Positions 8,633 through 18,418 of a stretch of 35,244 bases of DNA are shown here, one piece after another. Source of the DNA: Verrucomicrobiota bacterium (GTDB taxonomy: Bacteria > Verrucomicrobiota > Verrucomicrobiia > Chthoniobacterales > UBA10450); the NCBI GenBank assembly GCA_003221195.1, contig QHQO01000047.1, positions 1 to 35,244 of the forward strand. Reading direction: 5' to 3'. The translations under genes were made by a program, and so were the position numbers. Within the stretch, counting starts at the first letter, position 1. The number at the start of each line of letters is the position of its first letter. The notes under the pieces were generated by a model. It ran no database searches. It had not been told where the DNA came from and saw nothing but the letters and a program-made list of their open reading frames with translations.

Positions 8633-9286
8633 ATGGAAGGTTTGGAGCAAATCAAAGCGCGAATCAAAGCAGCCGTTCCCGGCGCCAAGATCGATATTGT
8701 GCCGAATCCGAGCCCGGCGAATCAACCTTCGCTCGTGATCGACAATGAACATGCTCGCGATGTGGCGAGGTTTCTGTGTGATGATCCTGCGCTGCGTCTG
8801 GATTATTGCTCAAACGTCACCGGTATCGATTGGCTAGATCGCAGCGTAAAAAAAACGGTGAAGGTGAAAAAAGTCGTCGATGGAGAAGAAAAAGAAGTCG
8901 TTGAAACGACCGAGGAAAAACTCCCCGGCTACCTCGAAGCTGTTTATCACCTTTACTCGATGGCCCACAAACATGGACCGGTCATTATTCGAATGCGGAC
9001 GGCAGACCGCGCAGAGAATGCTTGTCTACCCTCGCTCACGCCGGTCTGGCGGAGCGCAGAATTTCAGGAGCGCGAGATTTTCGATCTCTACGGAGTCCGA
9101 TTCGACGGCCATCCCGATTTGCGCCGGATCTTGATGTGGGACGAGTTCGAGGATCATCCGATGCGCAAAGATTATCGGGAACCGAATGATTACGAATACG
9201 AACCGACACCGCACGACGATGTGCTGGAGAAAGCGAAGGGACATTACACTTCGCGACCGGCGGAAGAGGAATTGAAACCGTCCTGA
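8633..9286 (+). CDS. nuoC: NADH-quinone oxidoreductase subunit C
   Basis: [49 protein letters not shown]. Confidence 0.95.
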   Translation: MEGLEQIKARIKAAVPGAKIDIVPNPSPANQPSLVIDNEHARDVARFLCDDPALRLDYCSNVTGIDWLDRSVKKTVKVKKVVDGEEKEVVETTEEKLPGYLEAVYHLYSMAHKHGPVIIRMRTADRAENACLPSLTPVWRSAEFQEREIFDLYGVRFDGHPDLRRILMWDEFEDHPMRKDYREPNDYEYEPTPHDDVLEKAKGHYTSRPAEEELKPS

Positions 9287-9290
9287 GCCT

Positions 9291-9413
9291 TCATGTTGAG
9301 CCCTTCGACTTCGCTCAGGACAAGCTCCGCGAAACATCTCTGGCGATCTCCAAATTCCAAGATATCGGCAACAAATCAGAGATCCGTCGTCGTCTTCGCG
9401 GCTCAGGATGACA
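9291..9413. repeat. Family A REP-like repeat between nuoC and nuoD
   Basis: tcatgttgagcccttcgacttcgctcaggacaagc ... cgtcttcgcggctcaggatgaca. Confidence 0.7.
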
Positions 9414-9420
9414 ATTTGAA

Positions 9421-10587
9421 ATGACTGCGACCGTTCAAACACTCGAAGCGATGGAGCGACCGCCGGTCAGCATGGGTTCGCGACTTGAAGGCGAGCTACT
9501 CGAAGTTTCGATGGGGCCGCAGCATCCGTCCACGCACGGCGTTTTCCGTATGAACGTCGCGCTGGAAGGCGAGATCGTGCGCAAGCTCAAGCCGGTCTTC
9601 GGATATCTGCATCGCAATCACGAAAAAATTGGGGAGAACGCGAGCTATCTCGGCTCGATGCCGTATACCGACCGGCTCGATTATTTCTGTTCGATGACCA
9701 ATAACTGGGCCTATGCGCTCAGCGTGGAAAAACTGGCAGGCATCGAAGTTCCCGAGCGCGCTGAATATCTTCGCGTCATTCTTGCGGAGCTGACGCGGCT
9801 TCAAAATCACGTGTCGCTGCTGGGATTTTTGCTAAACGACATGGGCGCATGGGGAACGCCGCTCATGTACGCGTTCCGTGACCGCGAGAAAATTCTCGAT
9901 CTGTTCGAATCTCTTTCCGGTTCCCGGATGATGTGCGACTACATGCGCTTTGGCGGCTGCCGGGTCGATGCCAGTCCCGAGTGGCTCGCGCGTGCGAAGA
10001 AAATTGCCGATATTTTTCCGCGTTTCGTTGACGAGCTGGAACAATTGATCGTCGGCAATGAAGTGGTGATCGCCCGTACGCAGAACGTCGGCAAACTTTC
10101 ATCGGAGCTTGCGGTTAGCGCGGGTATCACCGGCCCCATGCTTCGCGCATGTGGCGTGAATTATGATGTGCGAAAAGTGGACGGTTATGGATTCTATCCG
10201 CGCTTCAAGTTCCGGATTCCATTAGGCGAACACGGTGACACCTACGATCGACTGATGATGCGCATTTTGGAAATGCACGAGAGCGTCGTGATTTTGAAGC
10301 AGGCATTCGAACAAATTCCTCCGGGACCGATCATCAACCCGAAGGTGAAAATCCGGGCTTTTCGTCCGCCGATCGGCGAAGCTTATGGCCGCATCGAAGG
10401 GCCCAAAGGCGAGCTCGGCTTCTACTTGATCAGTGACGGTGGACCAAACCCGTACCGCTACCGGGTGCGCCCACCGAGTTTCATCAATCTGACCGTGCTT
10501 GAAGACCTCTGCCTCGGCCACACCGTGGCCGATGTAATGGTAATTCTCGGCAGCGTCGATATTGTGATGGGAGAAGTGGATCGTTGA
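9421..10587 (+). CDS. nuoD: NADH-quinone oxidoreductase subunit D
   Basis: [42 protein letters not shown]...[25 protein letters not shown]...[17 protein letters not shown]. Confidence 0.97.
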   Translation: MTATVQTLEAMERPPVSMGSRLEGELLEVSMGPQHPSTHGVFRMNVALEGEIVRKLKPVFGYLHRNHEKIGENASYLGSMPYTDRLDYFCSMTNNWAYALSVEKLAGIEVPERAEYLRVILAELTRLQNHVSLLGFLLNDMGAWGTPLMYAFRDREKILDLFESLSGSRMMCDYMRFGGCRVDASPEWLARAKKIADIFPRFVDELEQLIVGNEVVIARTQNVGKLSSELAVSAGITGPMLRACGVNYDVRKVDGYGFYPRFKFRIPLGEHGDTYDRLMMRILEMHESVVILKQAFEQIPPGPIINPKVKIRAFRPPIGEAYGRIEGPKGELGFYLISDGGPNPYRYRVRPPSFINLTVLEDLCLGHTVADVMVILGSVDIVMGEVDR

Positions 10588-10672
10588 CAATTTAACGGGT
10601 CAGTGAAGGCATAACTCTGATCGATCGCGGTGGCGCTCTGTGACGACACGTCCACGCTGACTAGGAAGCCGA

Positions 10673-11900
10673 TTGGCCGAACGCACCACAACGCGCTCTG
10701 GTTTTTGCTTTCGCGAAGGCCTGCTAGACTCTGGCATTCATAAGCTCACGACCCAGGCAGAGACGCCTCTCCGGCAGCTCGGAGTCGACCCCCGCTTCAC
10801 GGATCGCCAACGTCACCCGGGTCTCGATCTTCTCCGCGCGCTCGCAATTGTGGTAGTGGTCATTTATCACGCCGGCATCATGGGTTTTCCGCTGACTGGT
10901 CGTGTGCATCGTTTTGGCTGGATCGGTGTCGATCTTTTCTTCTTGCTCAGCGGTTATCTGATTGGCGGCCAATTGCTCGCGCCTCTCATGCGCGGTCAAC
11001 GCCTCAATTTTGGAACTTTCTTTGCCCGGCGCGTCTTGCGAATTATGCCAGCATATTTCGTCGTGTTAGCGATCTATTTTCTATTGCCGTCGTGGCGTGA
11101 ATATCCCGAAATGTCGCAGCCGCTCTGGAAATTTCTGTTGTCTGGTGCAAAACATCGCACTTCATGGCGGCACGGCATTTTCACACGCATGGTCGCTCGC
11201 GGTTGAAGACCAATTTTACCTCGTGCTTCCTTTGCTCTTACTTGTCCTATATCCCCGCCCGCGCGCGTCCGTGACCATTGCCTGCATCATCATTTTGAGC
11301 GGAATCGCGCTTCGCACGATCCTTGCGTTTCAGAATCTCACCGAGATGGGAGTTTCCTTTCGCGGTTTTCAGGCCTGGATTTATTATCCAACCTGGACGC
11401 GGCTCGATCCTCTTGTGCTTGGTGTTGCTCTTGCCGCGATCGAAAAATTCAGACCAAGCTGGTGGCAAGGCCTCACAAACCTTGCGCCGTGGATCTGGTT
11501 GCCCGCGCTCGGGCTGATCAGTTACGCGCTTTGGTTGGGCGAAGGCGAACACCTCACAATTGCTGCCTGCGTCTGGCAATTTCCATTGGTTGCAGTTGGG
11601 ATGGCGGCGTTGCTCATTTGCGCTGTAAGTCCACGACTGTCGCTTCGGCGGATCGCAATTCCCGGAGCAGCCTTCCTTGCCAGCATCGCATACAGCGCCT
11701 ATTTGATTCAGAAATTCGTCATCCATGCGGCAGGCGCATTCTGCGCAACTCATAACATAAATCCCGTGTCGGCACCCGCGCTCATTGGAGTCAAGGTATG
11801 CGTGTACGCCGCGGCGACGATTCTCTTCTTCGCGGTGGAACGACCTTTCCTTCAACTCCGCAGGCGCCTTGCGCCAAGAAAGTACGGGAATCCAATTTGA
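10673..11900 (+). pseudogene. Acyltransferase 3 family membrane protein split by a single-base-type frameshift near 11140
   Basis: Frame 2 HPGLDLLRALAIVVVVIYHAG...GWIGVDLFFLLSGYLIGG...WREYPEMSQPLWKFLLS continues in frame 3 as VQNIALHGGTAFSHAWSLAVEDQFYLVLPLLLLVL...AVERPFLQLRRR. Could be a sequencing/assembly error. Confidence 0.8.
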
Positions 11901-11954
11901 GGCCGAGTTTGCGCTATTATCCGGGAGGGTTGAAATTTAATCTAACGATTCCAA

Positions 11955-12545
11955 ATGATCGGCAAAGGCATACTCAAAGGAATGGCGGTTACCGCGCATA
12001 ACTTCGTCGGGAGTTATTTTGACAAGGAGCGGCTGATTACCGTCCAGTATCCGGAAGAGCGAAATCCTCTTCCGGAGAATTACCGGAATTTTCCGTTTCT
12101 CGTTTATGACGGCAAGGATCCGAACGCAGGCTTGCGTTGTGTCGCATGTAAGATTTGTGAGAAGGAATGCCCACCGCAATGCATTTACATCATTAAGAGC
12201 GAAGACAAGAAGCCCGATTACATGGGCAAACCACAATTTTACCCAAAAGTCTTCGACATTGATATCTCCGTTTGCATGAGCTGCCAGATTTGCGTCGAGG
12301 TTTGCCCGTTCGAAGCGATCAAGATGGACAAGGAATTCGAGCTCAGCCGCAGGGAACGTTTCGACGCGCTGCTGATGCGAAAAGACGATCTGGCGAAGTC
12401 TAACGACTATTATCGTCGCATCTCGCCAACCGATGCGGCTGAAGTCGATGCAAAACTGACGGCTGCAGCTGAAGCTGCTGCGAAAAAGAAGGCTCCTGCC
12501 CCTGTTGCGGCGAAGCCTGCTAGCCCGGCCACGTCTTCCACCTGA
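11955..12545 (+). CDS. nuoI: NADH-quinone oxidoreductase subunit I (2x[4Fe-4S])
   Basis: RCVACKICEKECPPQCIYI and CMSCQICVEVCPFEAIKMDKEFELS; Ala/Lys/Pro-rich C-terminal tail. Confidence 0.94.
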   Translation: MIGKGILKGMAVTAHNFVGSYFDKERLITVQYPEERNPLPENYRNFPFLVYDGKDPNAGLRCVACKICEKECPPQCIYIIKSEDKKPDYMGKPQFYPKVFDIDISVCMSCQICVEVCPFEAIKMDKEFELSRRERFDALLMRKDDLAKSNDYYRRISPTDAAEVDAKLTAAAEAAAKKKAPAPVAAKPASPATSST

Positions 12546-12650
12546 GCCAGGCCTGCGCCATCCGGCGCTTCATCCGCGATTATCAACCCACGCCGGGAGC
12601 CGCCGTCATTTGCAATCGCTAATTGGGAATTTACACTCCGGAATCGGATT

Positions 12651-12732
12651 GCCAGGGTGGCGAAATTGGCAGACGCGCCAGACTTAGGATCTGGTGGAGA
12701 AATCCTTAGGGGTTCGAGTCCCCTCCCTGGCA
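12651..12732 (+). tRNA. tRNA-Leu, anticodon UAG
   Basis: Acceptor stem gccaggg/ccctggc; class II layout; anticodon arm ccaga-cttagga-tctgg; T-arm ggggttcgagtcccc. Confidence 0.93.
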
Positions 12733-12745
12733 TTTGAACTCGGTA

Positions 12746-12836
12746 ATCAACGCCCAATTCTCAACGCCGAATGTTCAATTCAGGGGATCGCTAGATTCGA
12801 TGTTGGGTGCTGGACGTTGAGTGTTCGGTGTTGAAA
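12746..12836. repeat. Short-word quasi-repeat / imperfect inverted repeat (TTGAGTGTTSGGTGTTGAA and complement)
   Basis: aatcaacgcccaattctcaacgccgaatgttcaattc ... gatgttgggtgctggacgttgagtgttcggtgttgaa. Confidence 0.55.
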
Positions 12837-12841
12837 AATCA

Positions 12842-13531
12842 TCACAGCACAAGCCATTTTAGCTCGCGGGAATGTTTCTTGGTTTCCCATAGACGGATTC
12901 CGCCTAGAAACGCATTCTCATTTTGTCCGCGTTCTGTTCCTGCCGGCAAGCGACTCAAACGGTGCACGAGACCGCCACCAAGAACGACGTAATCGGCAAT
13001 GAAAGATTTTCTTAACTGACCGACCGCGTAAGCTACTTCGCGCTTCCATTTTTTTTCGCCCAAGAGCGCCAGGCCTCGAATACCAAGGTAATCTTCAATG
13101 ATGTGCCCATGGCGATATGGTAAGTCGCCTAGCTCAAGCGGTATCAAAGTTTTGTCCCACACCAACGCGGACCCCAGGCCGGTCCCGAGCCCCAGAAAGA
13201 GCATGCGTCCACCGCGGTAACTGCCGAGCGCCTGCAGGGCAGCATCGTTGACAACACGCACGGGGATGCCCAGTGCTCTGGCAAAATTGAAACCAACCCA
13301 TCCCTTGGCCAAATGCTTCGGGTCTTTGGCGATTCGTCCCCTGCGCACCGGCGCCGGGAAACCGATGGAGGCGTAGTCGAACTTCCATCCCCGCGCGGTT
13401 TCTTTGAGTTTGGCAACTAGTTGTTGTGGTTTGAGTCGCGGGCCGGAAGGAAATTCACGCTCATCGCGAGAGGACCTCAGCAGTTTTACGTATGTGCCGC
13501 CGACGTCGACGACCAGAACTTTTCTCTTCAT
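12842..13531 (-). CDS. ROK-type sugar kinase, polyphosphate glucokinase-like
   Basis: MKRKVLVVDVGGTYVKLLRSS...ASIGFPAPVRRGRI...VNDAALQALGSYRGGRMLFLGLGTGLGSALVWDKTLIPLELGDLPY; start at 13531 within a longer ORF. Confidence 0.78.
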   Translation of the reverse strand: MKRKVLVVDVGGTYVKLLRSSRDEREFPSGPRLKPQQLVAKLKETARGWKFDYASIGFPAPVRRGRIAKDPKHLAKGWVGFNFARALGIPVRVVNDAALQALGSYRGGRMLFLGLGTGLGSALVWDKTLIPLELGDLPYRHGHIIEDYLGIRGLALLGEKKWKREVAYAVGQLRKSFIADYVVLGGGLVHRLSRLPAGTERGQNENAFLGGIRLWETKKHSRELKWLVL

Positions 13532-13554
13532 GGCCCCCGGCGCGTTCGGGAGTA

Positions 13555-14589
13555 TTAGCGGTCGCGTCGCGCCGTCCGCCCAAAACGCTGGAAGATGCTC
13601 TGCTGTTCTGGTTTGGCCGCCGTGCTGGCTGGCCAGCATTCCACTATCTCAAGAGCGACAAAGCGGAAGAGCATCTGTCGCGCAGATTTCAAATCGAGTC
13701 GTAGATTCTTCGCAATCTGCTGCACCGAGCGAGCGCCATTGAATTGCGACGCGAACTGCGCTTCATCGGGAGTCAACTTCAACTTTTGGACACGCTCGAA
13801 GCCGTCTCTTGTATAAGCCGGAATCGACGCTGGTTCGAAATGGGCCGTCTCGTCGATATGCTCAACAAGGCGCAACGTATCCAAGGCCCAGTCGCGAACG
13901 TTCGGCTCCCCGGGCACATCCGCAGCATCCGCTAACAGATTGGCCTTCTTTTCAAACATGATCCATACCTTGGGCGCCATCCAAAGTTGCGAGAAAAGCT
14001 TTTGGCCAAATTGCTGCATTTGTTCCATTGCTGCCTCGCGGCCCATCGATTCCTCGCGGGCAAGGGTAAGAAAGAACGGTGTTCCAGTCTCTCTCTGTTG
14101 ATCGCGCGCCCTGGCCAGCACAACGACATCGAGATCGCTAAGAAGCGCTGGCGTCTCGGGGCAATAAAGCTCCGGATCCCTGGTAGTAACAAAGATGATC
14201 TCGCCATCACGCGCCAAAAGGTCGATTGGTTCCTGCTCCCAAAATGATCGCAGCAAGCCTGTGAGCTTTTCCTTTGAGATCGCTTGCAGGGCGCGGTTTA
14301 ATGGAAAGAACGTCGTGTGACCGCAGAAATAAACATCGGCGGTGCGGGGCTCGTTTGTAGTGCTAACGTCTTCGGTCGGATCGACCGGGGCGGGTTCTGC
14401 CCAATCGGCAGTTTGTTGCGACATGCTCCACCAATCCTCGGACTGGGCAGGTTCCGCATCGGTAGCAGCGTCTTGTGCCGGGGTATCCGCTTGCGGGACG
14501 TCTGAATCGTCCGTTTGGTCTCGCTCTTCGCTATTCGAAGACTCGATTTCAGCTTCTATTGATTTGGGTTCGCCGGATGATTTCCGCAT
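13555..14589 (-). CDS. DUF4388-like (PATAN-type) domain protein with acidic N-terminus
   Basis: FPLNRALQAISKEKLTGLLRSFWEQEPIDLLARDGEIIFVTTRDPELY resembles DUF4388; C-terminal helical part FASQFNGARSVQQIAKNLRLDLKSARQMLFRFVALEIVE. Confidence 0.6.
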   Translation of the reverse strand: MRKSSGEPKSIEAEIESSNSEERDQTDDSDVPQADTPAQDAATDAEPAQSEDWWSMSQQTADWAEPAPVDPTEDVSTTNEPRTADVYFCGHTTFFPLNRALQAISKEKLTGLLRSFWEQEPIDLLARDGEIIFVTTRDPELYCPETPALLSDLDVVVLARARDQQRETGTPFFLTLAREESMGREAAMEQMQQFGQKLFSQLWMAPKVWIMFEKKANLLADAADVPGEPNVRDWALDTLRLVEHIDETAHFEPASIPAYTRDGFERVQKLKLTPDEAQFASQFNGARSVQQIAKNLRLDLKSARQMLFRFVALEIVECWPASTAAKPEQQSIFQRFGRTARRDR

Positions 14590-14643
14590 AATACACCTCT
14601 CGTTCTAAGCAAATCCCATGTAAAGGCTTTATCAAGGACCCAA

Positions 14644-16065
14644 TCATGGCAATGGTGGCGTCTTGCGCCTCGTTGAGAACCGTTGCGAGAGCCCGCGCCG
14701 GCTGATTTTTCCTCGCTCATTCGCAGGGATTGCGTCCACGATGAAGATCCGCTTCGGCACCTGCCAGCTGCTTAGCGTGCCACGGCAAAACTGCAGGAGA
14801 TCGGTCTCGCTTACGTCTGGCGCAGCCACCACGCAGGCGGCTACTTCTTCATTGCGTAACACCGATTCTCGACCGAAGGCGACTGCCCGTCGCACGCCGG
14901 GAAAGCGCAGCAAATGTGCTTCCACTTCTGCGGGGTTCACCTTTTTGCCTGCAACGTTGATTACGTCGGAGATCCTACCGACGATTTTGAACCCGGAACC
15001 GGCACGGATCATCAAGTCGTCGGGAACAAAAATTCCATTGCCCAATTTTTCTTCATCTGCCTCTGGGAAATAGCCATCGCCTACAGCGCCGCTGCGCACG
15101 TGAATCTGACTCGCTGACCCCTGTGGATCTACGAGTTCGAGATTGACGCCATTCATCGCTTCGCCAACGAACCCTTCGTCCCGGTCTGCTGCCTGGAGAT
15201 CGTAGCAAATCCCGCCACATTCGGACGCACCGTAAAATGAGTGGATTGGCAGATTAAACTTTTTCTGAAATCCCTTCGCGGTTGCGAGCGGCAGAGGGGC
15301 GCCGGCTGAAATACAGAGCCTAAGCTTTGGCAGCTTGGGAACATGTTCCATTTCACAAAATGCCTGATAGAAGACGGGCATCCCTGGGAAAACTGTCGCG
15401 TTGCTGCGGGCAAGATCCCCGAGGATGGCGCGCGGTGTTCTGTCACGACTAATGAACATAGGCACACCGCGGGCAATCAGCGGCGTCAGAAGATTGCTGA
15501 AACCGTAGGAGTGCGAGACTGGGACGACGCCGAAATTCAGATCAATATCGGAAATCCCCATCGTGTCGCAAATCTGATTGCAATCGGCCAGTAGCTGCTT
15601 GCTGCGAAAGCGGATTGCGCGGGGCGTGGCTGTTGTGCCAGAGGTAAGCTTCAGGAGATTTGGCGGATGCCCGTGCCAATCTGGTGTGCAGTCGGCTATC
15701 TCAAGTCGAATGATCTCTGGTGAGCCTCCGGTGGGAACAGCGGACACTACAGCCTTAACCTTGCAAATTTCTAAGGCTTCGCCGCGCTGACGCTCGCTCA
15801 TCGACTGTTCCAGAGGGAGAACAACCAAATGCCTGCGCAAGCAACCGATCAAAATCGATGGCCAATCTTCATGGTTGCCGATCTGGACAGCGAGAACGCT
15901 GCCTTCGTGGAAAACATCGGTGCTTCGCATCAAGTCGCGAGCGCGTTGTTCAACGTCGCCGAATGTTCGGAGCACTTCGCCGCTCGTCGCAAAAATAGCT
16001 GGCGTATCCCGCTTTCGCGCGAGCGTTTTCTCCCAGCTTTGCAGCAATGGATCGGAGGATTTCAT
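14644..16065 (-). CDS. AMP-binding acyl-CoA synthetase/ligase
   Basis: LLKLTSGTTATPRAIRF (P-loop-like), SFYGASECGGICYD, DDLMIRAGSGFKIVGRISDVINVAGKKVNPAEVEAHLLRFPGVRRAVAFG, GKISRRGLSQ. Start at 16065 preferred over 16188. Confidence 0.85.
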   Translation of the reverse strand: MKSSDPLLQSWEKTLARKRDTPAIFATSGEVLRTFGDVEQRARDLMRSTDVFHEGSVLAVQIGNHEDWPSILIGCLRRHLVVLPLEQSMSERQRGEALEICKVKAVVSAVPTGGSPEIIRLEIADCTPDWHGHPPNLLKLTSGTTATPRAIRFRSKQLLADCNQICDTMGISDIDLNFGVVPVSHSYGFSNLLTPLIARGVPMFISRDRTPRAILGDLARSNATVFPGMPVFYQAFCEMEHVPKLPKLRLCISAGAPLPLATAKGFQKKFNLPIHSFYGASECGGICYDLQAADRDEGFVGEAMNGVNLELVDPQGSASQIHVRSGAVGDGYFPEADEEKLGNGIFVPDDLMIRAGSGFKIVGRISDVINVAGKKVNPAEVEAHLLRFPGVRRAVAFGRESVLRNEEVAACVVAAPDVSETDLLQFCRGTLSSWQVPKRIFIVDAIPANERGKISRRGLSQRFSTRRKTPPLP

Positions 16066-16115
16066 CGCTTGCGCAGAGCTCGTTGCGCGAGTAGATTCCG
16101 CGCTCCTTTCCAAAG

Positions 16116-16343
16116 ATGAAAACCGGTATTCATCCAGAGTATTACGAGACCGATATGGTGTGCGCATGCGGTGCGGTGTACCACACACGCTCCACGCGCC
16201 GCGATATTAAGATCGGTATTTGCGCTGCTTGTCACCCCTTTTTCACCGGCGAGCAGAAGTTCGTGGATACGGCCGGGCGCGTCGAGAAATTTGCCAGGCG
16301 TTACGGCAGCACCAAAGCCGCGCGGGCTGAAAAGAAAGCTTAG
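16116..16343 (+). CDS. rpmE: 50S ribosomal protein L31 (Cys-containing, zinc-type)
   Basis: [64 protein letters not shown]. Confidence 0.95.
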   Translation: MKTGIHPEYYETDMVCACGAVYHTRSTRRDIKIGICAACHPFFTGEQKFVDTAGRVEKFARRYGSTKAARAEKKA

Positions 16344-16348
16344 CTGAG

Positions 16349-16378
16349 CTGTAGCTGGGGCGGCGGCCCCGGCTGTAC
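16349..16378. repeat. GC-rich hairpin (family B-like) between rpmE and prfA
   Basis: ctgtagctggggcggcggccccggctgtac; agctggggc/ggccccggct stem. Confidence 0.5.
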
Positions 16379-16408
16379 CGAACCCCGAATGCTTTCGGAG
16401 TTACAGAT

Positions 16409-17494
16409 ATGGACCTTAACTCCCTAATTCAATTCAAACGCGAACGCTTCGATCAACTAGAGCGCGATATCACCGACCCGGCGCTTTTTTCCAATCGTCA
16501 GCGCGCCAAGGAAATTATGCGCGAACATGCGAGCATTAAACAACTGCTGGCGAAATGGGATGAGCTCGAAGCCGCGCGAAAGCAATTGGACGACAATCGG
16601 GAGCTGGCAATGTCAGGCGATGTTGAAATCGCCGCGATCGCTGATGACGAGATTCCGGACCTCGAAAAACGAGTGGCCGATTTCGAACGCGAAGTTCAGA
16701 TTGCGTTGCTGCCGCCGGACGAAAATGAAGACCGCGATGCGATCGTGGAAATCCGAGCCGGAACCGGCGGAAGTGAAGCGGCCATTTTCGCGGCTGATCT
16801 TTACCGGATGTACCATCGCTATGCGGAATCTGCCGGCCTAAAAACCGAAGACCTCGAATCGAGTCCGTCGGAGCTCGGTGGATTCAAGGAAGCGATCTTC
16901 CGCGTTTCGGGAGAATCAGTTTTTCGAAAACTGCGTTACGAAAGCGGCGTTCACCGGGTGCAACGCGTACCTGCGACCGAGGCGCAGGGTCGCATTCATA
17001 CATCGACTGCGACGGTCGCGGTGTTGCCTAAGGCGGAAGATGTAGATCTTGAACTGAAACCGGAAGATTTGCGAATTGAAGTGTCCCGCTCCGGCGGTCC
17101 GGGTGGGCAAGGCGTGAACACAACCGATTCGGCTGTGCAAGTGTTGCATATTCCGACAGGCACAATCGTGCGTTGTCAGGATGGTCGCAGTCAGATCAAG
17201 AACAAGGAACGAGCGCTCTCGATCTTGCGCGCTCGCTTGCTGGAGCGAAAGCAGCGCGAGGAAGCGGAAAAATACAGCGCGCAGCGCCGCGGCCAGATCG
17301 GCACTGGTGGGCGAGAAGAAAAAATTCGCACTTACAACTTTCCACAGAACCGCGTCACCGATCATCGCACCGGTCTGACGCTTCATAATCTTGATCGCGT
17401 GATGGACGGCGATCTCGACGAATTGATCAGCGCGTTGCAAGCCGCGGATGTAGCGGAACGCTTGAAAGACTCAGCGGTGGCGGCTGGCGCTTGA
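16409..17494 (+). CDS. prfA: Peptide chain release factor 1
   Basis: VEIRAGTGGSEAAIFAADLYRMY; SRSGGPGGQGVNTTDSAVQVLHIPTG (GGQ motif); RTYNFPQNRVTDHR. A PVT-type specificity loop (VPATEAQGRIHTSTATVAVLP) favours RF1. Confidence 0.96.
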   Translation: MDLNSLIQFKRERFDQLERDITDPALFSNRQRAKEIMREHASIKQLLAKWDELEAARKQLDDNRELAMSGDVEIAAIADDEIPDLEKRVADFEREVQIALLPPDENEDRDAIVEIRAGTGGSEAAIFAADLYRMYHRYAESAGLKTEDLESSPSELGGFKEAIFRVSGESVFRKLRYESGVHRVQRVPATEAQGRIHTSTATVAVLPKAEDVDLELKPEDLRIEVSRSGGPGGQGVNTTDSAVQVLHIPTGTIVRCQDGRSQIKNKERALSILRARLLERKQREEAEKYSAQRRGQIGTGGREEKIRTYNFPQNRVTDHRTGLTLHNLDRVMDGDLDELISALQAADVAERLKDSAVAAGA

Positions 17495-17542
17495 TCGCCT
17501 GACTTGCTTGAAATTTATTAACACTGCTCGATCTGCCATTTA

Positions 17543-17570
17543 GAGATTCTTCGACTTCGCTTGGAATGAC
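17543..17570. repeat. Partial (half) family A REP-like element
   Basis: gagattcttcgacttcgcttggaatgac resembles the right arm of the other family A copies. Confidence 0.45.
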
Positions 17571-17581
17571 ACCGAACGCGT

Positions 17582-18418
17582 ATGACTGTCCTGGAAGTGT
17601 TACAAGCCACGACCGCGTTTTTTAAAAAACATGACATTGAGAATCCGCGACTGAATGCGGAACACTTGTTGGCGCATGTTCTTGGGCGGAAACGAATAGA
17701 GCTTTATCTGGATTTCGAGCGGAAGTTAACTGAAACAGAACTCGGGCCATTGCGCGACCTGGTGAAACGTCGCAGCGAAGGCGAGCCTCTCCAGCATCTT
17801 CTCGGCACGGTAGAATTTTGCGGACACGTTTTTCTTTGTGACAAACGCGCCATGGTTCCGCGGCCGGAGACGGAAGAACTCGTCGAGTTATTAAAATCCG
17901 AAATCCAAGATCCAAAATCCCAGATTGTGGATGTTGGTACTGGCAGCGGCGTGATCGCGCTCAGTCTCGCTGCGGAATTTCCTGAGGCACGGATTTTCGC
18001 CGTTGACGTTTCGGATGATGCGCTCGCGCTCGCGCAAGAAAACGCTATCAGGCTGGACTTGAGCGGCCGGGTCCAGTTTCTGAAGAGTCGTTTGCTCGAA
18101 ACCACCGAGGGACCTTTCGATCTAATTGTTGCGAATCTTCCTTACATCTCAACGCAAGACCGGCGAACTCTTTCGCGCGAAGTGTTGCGTGATCCGGAAA
18201 TTGCGCTGTTCGCCGGTGCGCGGGGCGATGAGCTGGTGCGTGAGCTGATCAATCAAGCCCCAACCCGACTCGGGCCCGGTGGAACGTTGGCTCTGGAAAT
18301 AGGCCTCGGCCAGAGAGATGCGCTTCTTTCGGCTCTGGCGGAAAAAAATTACCGCGACATTTGTTCGAAGAACGATTATAACGGCGTGACACGATTCCTT
18401 TTTGCCAGGTATGGATAA
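17582..18418 (+). CDS. prmC: Peptide chain release factor N5-glutamine methyltransferase
   Basis: NPRLNAEHLLAHVLGRKRIELYL, VPRPETEELVE, IVDVGTGSGVIALSLAAEFPEARIFAVDVS, IVANLPYIS (NPPY variant NLPY). Confidence 0.94.
   Translation: MTVLEVLQATTAFFKKHDIENPRLNAEHLLAHVLGRKRIELYLDFERKLTETELGPLRDLVKRRSEGEPLQHLLGTVEFCGHVFLCDKRAMVPRPETEELVELLKSEIQDPKSQIVDVGTGSGVIALSLAAEFPEARIFAVDVSDDALALAQENAIRLDLSGRVQFLKSRLLETTEGPFDLIVANLPYISTQDRRTLSREVLRDPEIALFAGARGDELVRELINQAPTRLGPGGTLALEIGLGQRDALLSALAEKNYRDICSKNDYNGVTRFLFARYG

Noticed and set aside
11247-11855. 202-aa ORF on the minus strand
   Set aside because: Lies antisense to the acyltransferase coding sequence with no recognisable motifs; a shadow ORF in GC-rich coding DNA.
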